Source of the DNA: Mucilaginibacter sp. KACC 22773
Lineage (GTDB): Bacteria > Bacteroidota > Bacteroidia > Sphingobacteriales > Sphingobacteriaceae
Reading direction: 5' to 3'
Length of the DNA: 64,000 bases
Assembly (NCBI RefSeq): GCF_028736215.1
Contig: NZ_CP117883.1
Span: 6,014,001-6,078,000, forward strand
Notes under the pieces: model-generated
What the model saw: only the letters and a program-made list of their open reading frames with translations
What the model was told of the DNA's origin: nothing
Database searches by the model: none
In this document: positions 60,527 through 64,000 of the stretch, in pieces
How positions within the stretch are numbered: the first letter of the stretch is position 1
How the letters are laid out: every line of letters starts with the position of its first letter
Translations under genes and position numbers: made by a program

Positions 60527-61906
60527 TTAATATCCTGGATTTTGGGTCAGATTGGGGTTAGCAATAATATCGTCTGATGATATAGGATACAATACAGCGG
60601 TTGACTTCCACCCGGGCTTGATCGGCGCTAAGACATCATCCGCCCGCGTTTTGGTTGGGTCAGTAAGGCTTGGCGTACGCTTCAAATCGAACCAGCGGTG
60701 CGGATACTCCGCAAAAAGCTCAATTTTACGTTCCTGTTCAACAGCTGCAAGTAACTTACTTGAAGTTGCTGCTGTTGTGCCGGCAAGGCCGGCTCTGGTA
60801 CGTACAACATTAATATCAGAGGCCGCCCCGCTTAAGTTTTGTTGATGTGCCCGTGCTTCGGCACGAATGAGATATTGCTCGGCGAGCCGGAGAACGATAT
60901 AATATTCGTTACCTGCCGTAGCGTTTATCAATTTATACTTGTTAACACTATAGTTGCCGGTTGTCCCGATAGGTGCGACCCAATTGGTGAAGCGCTTGTC
61001 ATTGGCTTCAAAACTATTCTCAAAGCCTGGCCTAAGAAACAAAGTATAGTCTGCCGGGGACGGTGGTACGAAATCCGTGCCCCATTGGGTAAAGCCTTCC
61101 AGCGTATAAATTTGTAGGATCGTTTCATTACTGGTATTTAAAAATGTCTCATCCGGTGATGATAGGGAGTAAACGCCGCTGCTTATAACATTAGTAGACT
61201 CATTTTCAGCGCCAATCCAATCTTTATTATACAAATAGACCCTGGCTAATAATGCTGATACCGCGAACTGATTTACCCGGGCCCGTTCCGCAGTAGGATA
61301 AGTTGGAGATAAAAGGTCTTTAGCTTCTTTCAAATCACTAATGATCTGGCCGTAGACCTGATCAATCGGCGCCCTTGGCAATACTGCGTTGACTGTGGCA
61401 TCTGTTGAAAGCGTCAGTGGTACGGCGCCATAACAGTTGACCAGCATGAAAAAGGCATGTGCACGCCAGAATTTAGCTTCGCCTATTAGCTGGGATTTCA
61501 GTGCCGGGGTAACTTTTGTTGATTTTTGGAGCCCGTCGATAGCGATATTGGCATTCAGGATTTGCTGATAAGCGCCACCCCAGATCACAGTAGGTGACGC
61601 TGGCGGTTCCGGCGTCAGGGAATTGCTCTGAAAGTCTAGATAACCCGAGAAAGGCGCGCCGAAATAATTAAGTTCGTCAGCAGACAAGCCGCCATACTCT
61701 GCGCTGTATAACACTACATCACGGTAATCGAATAAACTATATAGCGATAATATGCCTGCTGTCGCGGAGGCATTGTCATCGTAGACGAGCCGGGCATCTA
61801 TGGAACCGGGAGGAGGTGTGATTTGCGCATATTTTTTACAAGCGGAGATAAAGAGGGTAATGCAAATCACCCCTATCAAATATTTTATTTTATACATAAT
61901 TGTCAT
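60527..61906 (-). CDS. SusD/RagB-family lipoprotein
   Basis: A 459-aa surface lipoprotein. The start is ATG 61906 or 61897 (MYKIKYLIGVICITLFISAC) with a lipobox Cys before KKYAQ. SusD blocks: LIGEAKFWRAHAFFMLVNCY near 140, VLRLAEQYLIRAEARAHQQN near 345, and EQERKIELFAEYPHRWFDLK near 395. The end LTQNPGY is shared with 37831-39219. It starts 5 bp after the SusC stop. It works as the lid and substrate binder of the SusC channel at the head of the protease/thiol operon. Confidence 0.94.
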   Translation of the reverse strand: MTIMYKIKYLIGVICITLFISACKKYAQITPPPGSIDARLVYDDNASATAGILSLYSLFDYRDVVLYSAEYGGLSADELNYFGAPFSGYLDFQSNSLTPEPPASPTVIWGGAYQQILNANIAIDGLQKSTKVTPALKSQLIGEAKFWRAHAFFMLVNCYGAVPLTLSTDATVNAVLPRAPIDQVYGQIISDLKEAKDLLSPTYPTAERARVNQFAVSALLARVYLYNKDWIGAENESTNVISSGVYSLSSPDETFLNTSNETILQIYTLEGFTQWGTDFVPPSPADYTLFLRPGFENSFEANDKRFTNWVAPIGTTGNYSVNKYKLINATAGNEYYIVLRLAEQYLIRAEARAHQQNLSGAASDINVVRTRAGLAGTTAATSSKLLAAVEQERKIELFAEYPHRWFDLKRTPSLTDPTKTRADDVLAPIKPGWKSTAVLYPISSDDIIANPNLTQNPGY

Positions 61907-61911
61907 GATGA

Positions 61912-64000
61912 TTAATTAATAGTGAAATTTAGTCCGGCAACAATAGTTCTCAACGGAGGTAAGGCATTACGTGATTCAGGATCAAGGACATACTTGTTTT
62001 TTGCCCATGTCAGCAAGTTCTGTCCCTGTAAATATACACGCGCATTAGAAACCTTAATCTTCCTGGTAAAGGCTGCCGGAAGCATGTATGAAAAGCTTGC
62101 TGATCGCAATTTCAACCATGATGCATCCCCGTAATAAAAGTCAGACTGACCAAAAGTGGCATAACTTGGATAGATAACACCTGTACCACCGGAGACAGCA
62201 GATGCTCCGGGGAATAACGTGTTCACGTCGCCGGGTTTTTGCCATCTGTTCAATACTGATACATTCTGGTTGCTCAAGCTACCGGGTCTGGTGCCGAACA
62301 CCTGGTTGATAGTCCCATAGTCATGATTGAATTGTAAAAAGAAATTGAGGCTGAATTGCTTATAATTTAAGGTGTTGGTGAGGCCTCCATAATAAGGGTT
62401 TCTGATACCAGCAGGATACCTGTCTACGGTATTAATTGTTCCATTACCATCCCGATCATTGATAATCACCGCACCCGTATTCGGATTGACACCACCGTAT
62501 GAATAATAATAAGCTGGAGGAACTGGGTAACCTACTAAGAAGGTACTACCATAAAATGCGGTTGAAATTGAATTAAAACTCAGCATCTTTGTGGTCTGGA
62601 AAGAAATGTTGAAGTTAGAGGTCCATTTAAAGTCTTTGGTATCTACGTTTGTTGAAGTGATCGTAAACTCGAAACCCTTGTTTTGCACAATCGCGTCAAG
62701 GTTTGCATAGTACGAGTTAAAACCGGTCTGGTTTGGAAGATTAGTTGCGGTAAGCAGGTTCGATGACCGGTGTACATAAGCATCTGCGGTGAACAGTAAC
62801 CGGTCTTTAAAAAATCCCAATTCCAGTCCAAACCCAAGTTTCTTAGTCGATTCCCATTCAACGTTCGGGTTGGCTACGCCATTGAGTGTTAAGGCCGAGC
62901 TTCCCTGATAAGCTGTGGCGTTTCTAAACAATGCCAGGTACTGATAATTCAGCAACTGATCATTACCTGTAGTACCATAGCTGGCCCTCAGTTTACCAAA
63001 ACTTAAAAATTTAAGATTGTTCTTTACGAACGGTTCGTCGGTGAATATCCATCCGCCGCCGATGGCGCCGAAGTTTGCAAATTGGTGGTTAGGTCCAAAT
63101 CGTGAAGAAGCATCACGTCTGAAAGTTATATCGACCAGATATTTGTTATCATAATTATAATTTACTTTCCCAAATGCTGCAGCGTATTTATAAAGGTTCT
63201 CATCACTGGTAGCGGTATAGGTGCCTGCACCGCTGATACTGGTTAGCAACCCCGGAAATGCATAACCGGAAGCAAAAATATTAGAGAATGAGTTATCACT
63301 CTGCTGAAAAGTGCTGCCGACCAACGCCAATAAATTATTCTTTCCATTATGTAAATTATAATTCAGTTGTGGCTCAACGATATAGTTGGTTGCAACAGAG
63401 GTTGCGAACTGTGCTGAATTACTTGTAGCTGTTATCGGGTTTTGGGACAAAAGTGGGTTGGTAGAAGTCTGGTTCAATACATTTCGCGTATAACCAGCAT
63501 TTAGCTTAAAATTAAATCCTTTGAAGAAATTATAATCAAGATTGCCGTTAGCGATAAAGAATTGTGTGGAACTGCCATACTGCTTCAAGAGCGTTGCCAT
63601 TGGGTTTGTAAATGTTGTTCCAAACCAATATAGGGTACCGTCCGGATTGTATAGGGGGAAATTCGGTGGAAGACTTAAAGCGTTTGATACATCGGCCGAA
63701 GGAAGGTTGGTTTGTTCATCTGTATAGCTAACACTGAAATTGGTCTTAAAACGCTTGTTTGAAGAATTCGTGGTAAGCGTCATTCGACCAATCAAACGTG
63801 TGTCTCCATAATTTCCCATGTAAACAGAGCCCTCATGGTGGTAGTTTCCACTCGTAAAGAATTGAATGCGGTCATTGCCACCTGTATAATTCAGTTGTGC
63901 ATCAGTTGTATGAGATGTTCCGCCAATCAAAAGTTTTTGAAAGTTCGTGTAAGCATTTGGATCCCAGGTTAACAGATCGGGGGCATTGCTCGCCCTCGGG
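61912..64000 (-). CDS. SusC/RagA-family outer membrane transporter, N-terminus beyond window
   Basis: The minus-strand frame is open to the right edge (reading LLTWDPNAYTNFQKLLIGGT at the edge), giving about 695 residues of the C-terminal part. It covers the end of the plug and nearly all of the beta-barrel: FGKLRASYGTTGNDQLLNYQ, FGPNHQFANFGAIGGGWIF, VSNARVYLQGQNLLTWAKNK, and the terminal IVAGLNFTIN. It closely parallels the STN-bearing SusC at 39232-42633 (shared NDQ-NYQY, VYLQGQNL, TWAK-KY). Whether it has an STN domain and a FecR partner must lie outside the window. It is the first gene seen of the long unit B transcript. Confidence 0.94.
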   Translation of the reverse strand, partial: PRASNAPDLLTWDPNAYTNFQKLLIGGTSHTTDAQLNYTGGNDRIQFFTSGNYHHEGSVYMGNYGDTRLIGRMTLTTNSSNKRFKTNFSVSYTDEQTNLPSADVSNALSLPPNFPLYNPDGTLYWFGTTFTNPMATLLKQYGSSTQFFIANGNLDYNFFKGFNFKLNAGYTRNVLNQTSTNPLLSQNPITATSNSAQFATSVATNYIVEPQLNYNLHNGKNNLLALVGSTFQQSDNSFSNIFASGYAFPGLLTSISGAGTYTATSDENLYKYAAAFGKVNYNYDNKYLVDITFRRDASSRFGPNHQFANFGAIGGGWIFTDEPFVKNNLKFLSFGKLRASYGTTGNDQLLNYQYLALFRNATAYQGSSALTLNGVANPNVEWESTKKLGFGLELGFFKDRLLFTADAYVHRSSNLLTATNLPNQTGFNSYYANLDAIVQNKGFEFTITSTNVDTKDFKWTSNFNISFQTTKMLSFNSISTAFYGSTFLVGYPVPPAYYYSYGGVNPNTGAVIINDRDGNGTINTVDRYPAGIRNPYYGGLTNTLNYKQFSLNFFLQFNHDYGTINQVFGTRPGSLSNQNVSVLNRWQKPGDVNTLFPGASAVSGGTGVIYPSYATFGQSDFYYGDASWLKLRSASFSYMLPAAFTRKIKVSNARVYLQGQNLLTWAKNKYVLDPESRNALPPLRTIVAGLNFTIN

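Noticed and set aside
1..64000. CRISPR array, tRNA, rRNA or transposase
   Set aside because: No regularly spaced repeats, no tRNA cloverleaf or rRNA-like stretch noticed by eye, and no transposase or integrase reading frame among the genes. Weak RNA genes could still be missed without a covariance search.

Overview
This window is chromosomal DNA from a member of the Bacteroidota, most likely a Sphingobacteriaceae genus such as Mucilaginibacter or Pedobacter (inference). The evidence is three SusC/SusD-type pairs, a FecR anti-sigma factor, reg-prop histidine kinase signalling, a short RpoD-like sigma factor, SDR-type threonine dehydrogenase, A-rich start regions with few strong Shine-Dalgarno sites, and TAnnTTTG-like -7 promoter elements. 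I see no rRNA, tRNA, CRISPR array or transposase.

Region 1 (1-9.4 kb, minus strand) is part of an integrated mobile element of the conjugative-transposon or plasmid type. It carries a PRTRC cassette with a ThiF/E1-like protein, protein B (E2-like), protein C (ubiquitin-like, ending in Gly) and protein E. With it are phage- or plasmid-type accessory genes (DUF932, a YubB/DUF1281-like protein, SSB, several small unknowns) and a PP-loop (PAPS-reductase-like) gene with its own terminator. The first gene is cut by the window edge.

Region 2 (9.6-18.8 kb) starts with small unknown genes and an RNA-binding RRM protein. A minus-strand fbp-lrp pair follows, diverging from a plus-strand operon of serC, DUF1015, tdh and a second RpoD-like sigma factor. 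Next come a decayed SDR/AraC gene chimera and a small unknown gene.

Region 3 (18.9-30.8 kb) is a polysaccharide-utilisation-type locus. A split hybrid two-component system (propeller kinase plus separate response regulator with AraC HTH) diverges from a secreted GH42 beta-galactosidase, SusC and SusD, which end in a strong terminator. A small plus-strand group follows (30.9-33.7 kb): a secreted ABM-fold protein, a cupin, a carboxymuconolactone decarboxylase and a DUF2255 protein.

Region 4 (33.8-64 kb, almost all minus strand) is the most unusual part. It combines nutrient import with thiol-disulfide chemistry and proteolysis. Unit A runs, in transcription order, fecR, SusC with STN domain, SusD, TlpA thioredoxin, DsbD-alpha protein, a small membrane protein and L-serine dehydratase. 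Unit B runs SusC (cut by the window end), SusD, TlpA, two tandem trypsin-like/PDZ proteases, a cysteine-synthase-family enzyme, a DsbD-alpha protein, an M16 zinc peptidase, DsbD (membrane plus thioredoxin domains) and thioredoxin reductase. A third TlpA protein (plus strand) and an Lrp regulator sit between the units. My reading is that unit B imports peptides, cuts them in the periplasm, and keeps their disulfides reduced with electrons passed from TrxB through DsbD and DsbD-alpha to TlpA. The cysteine-synthase-like enzyme and serine dehydratase would then handle Cys and Ser. The gene families are clear; this joint function is inference.
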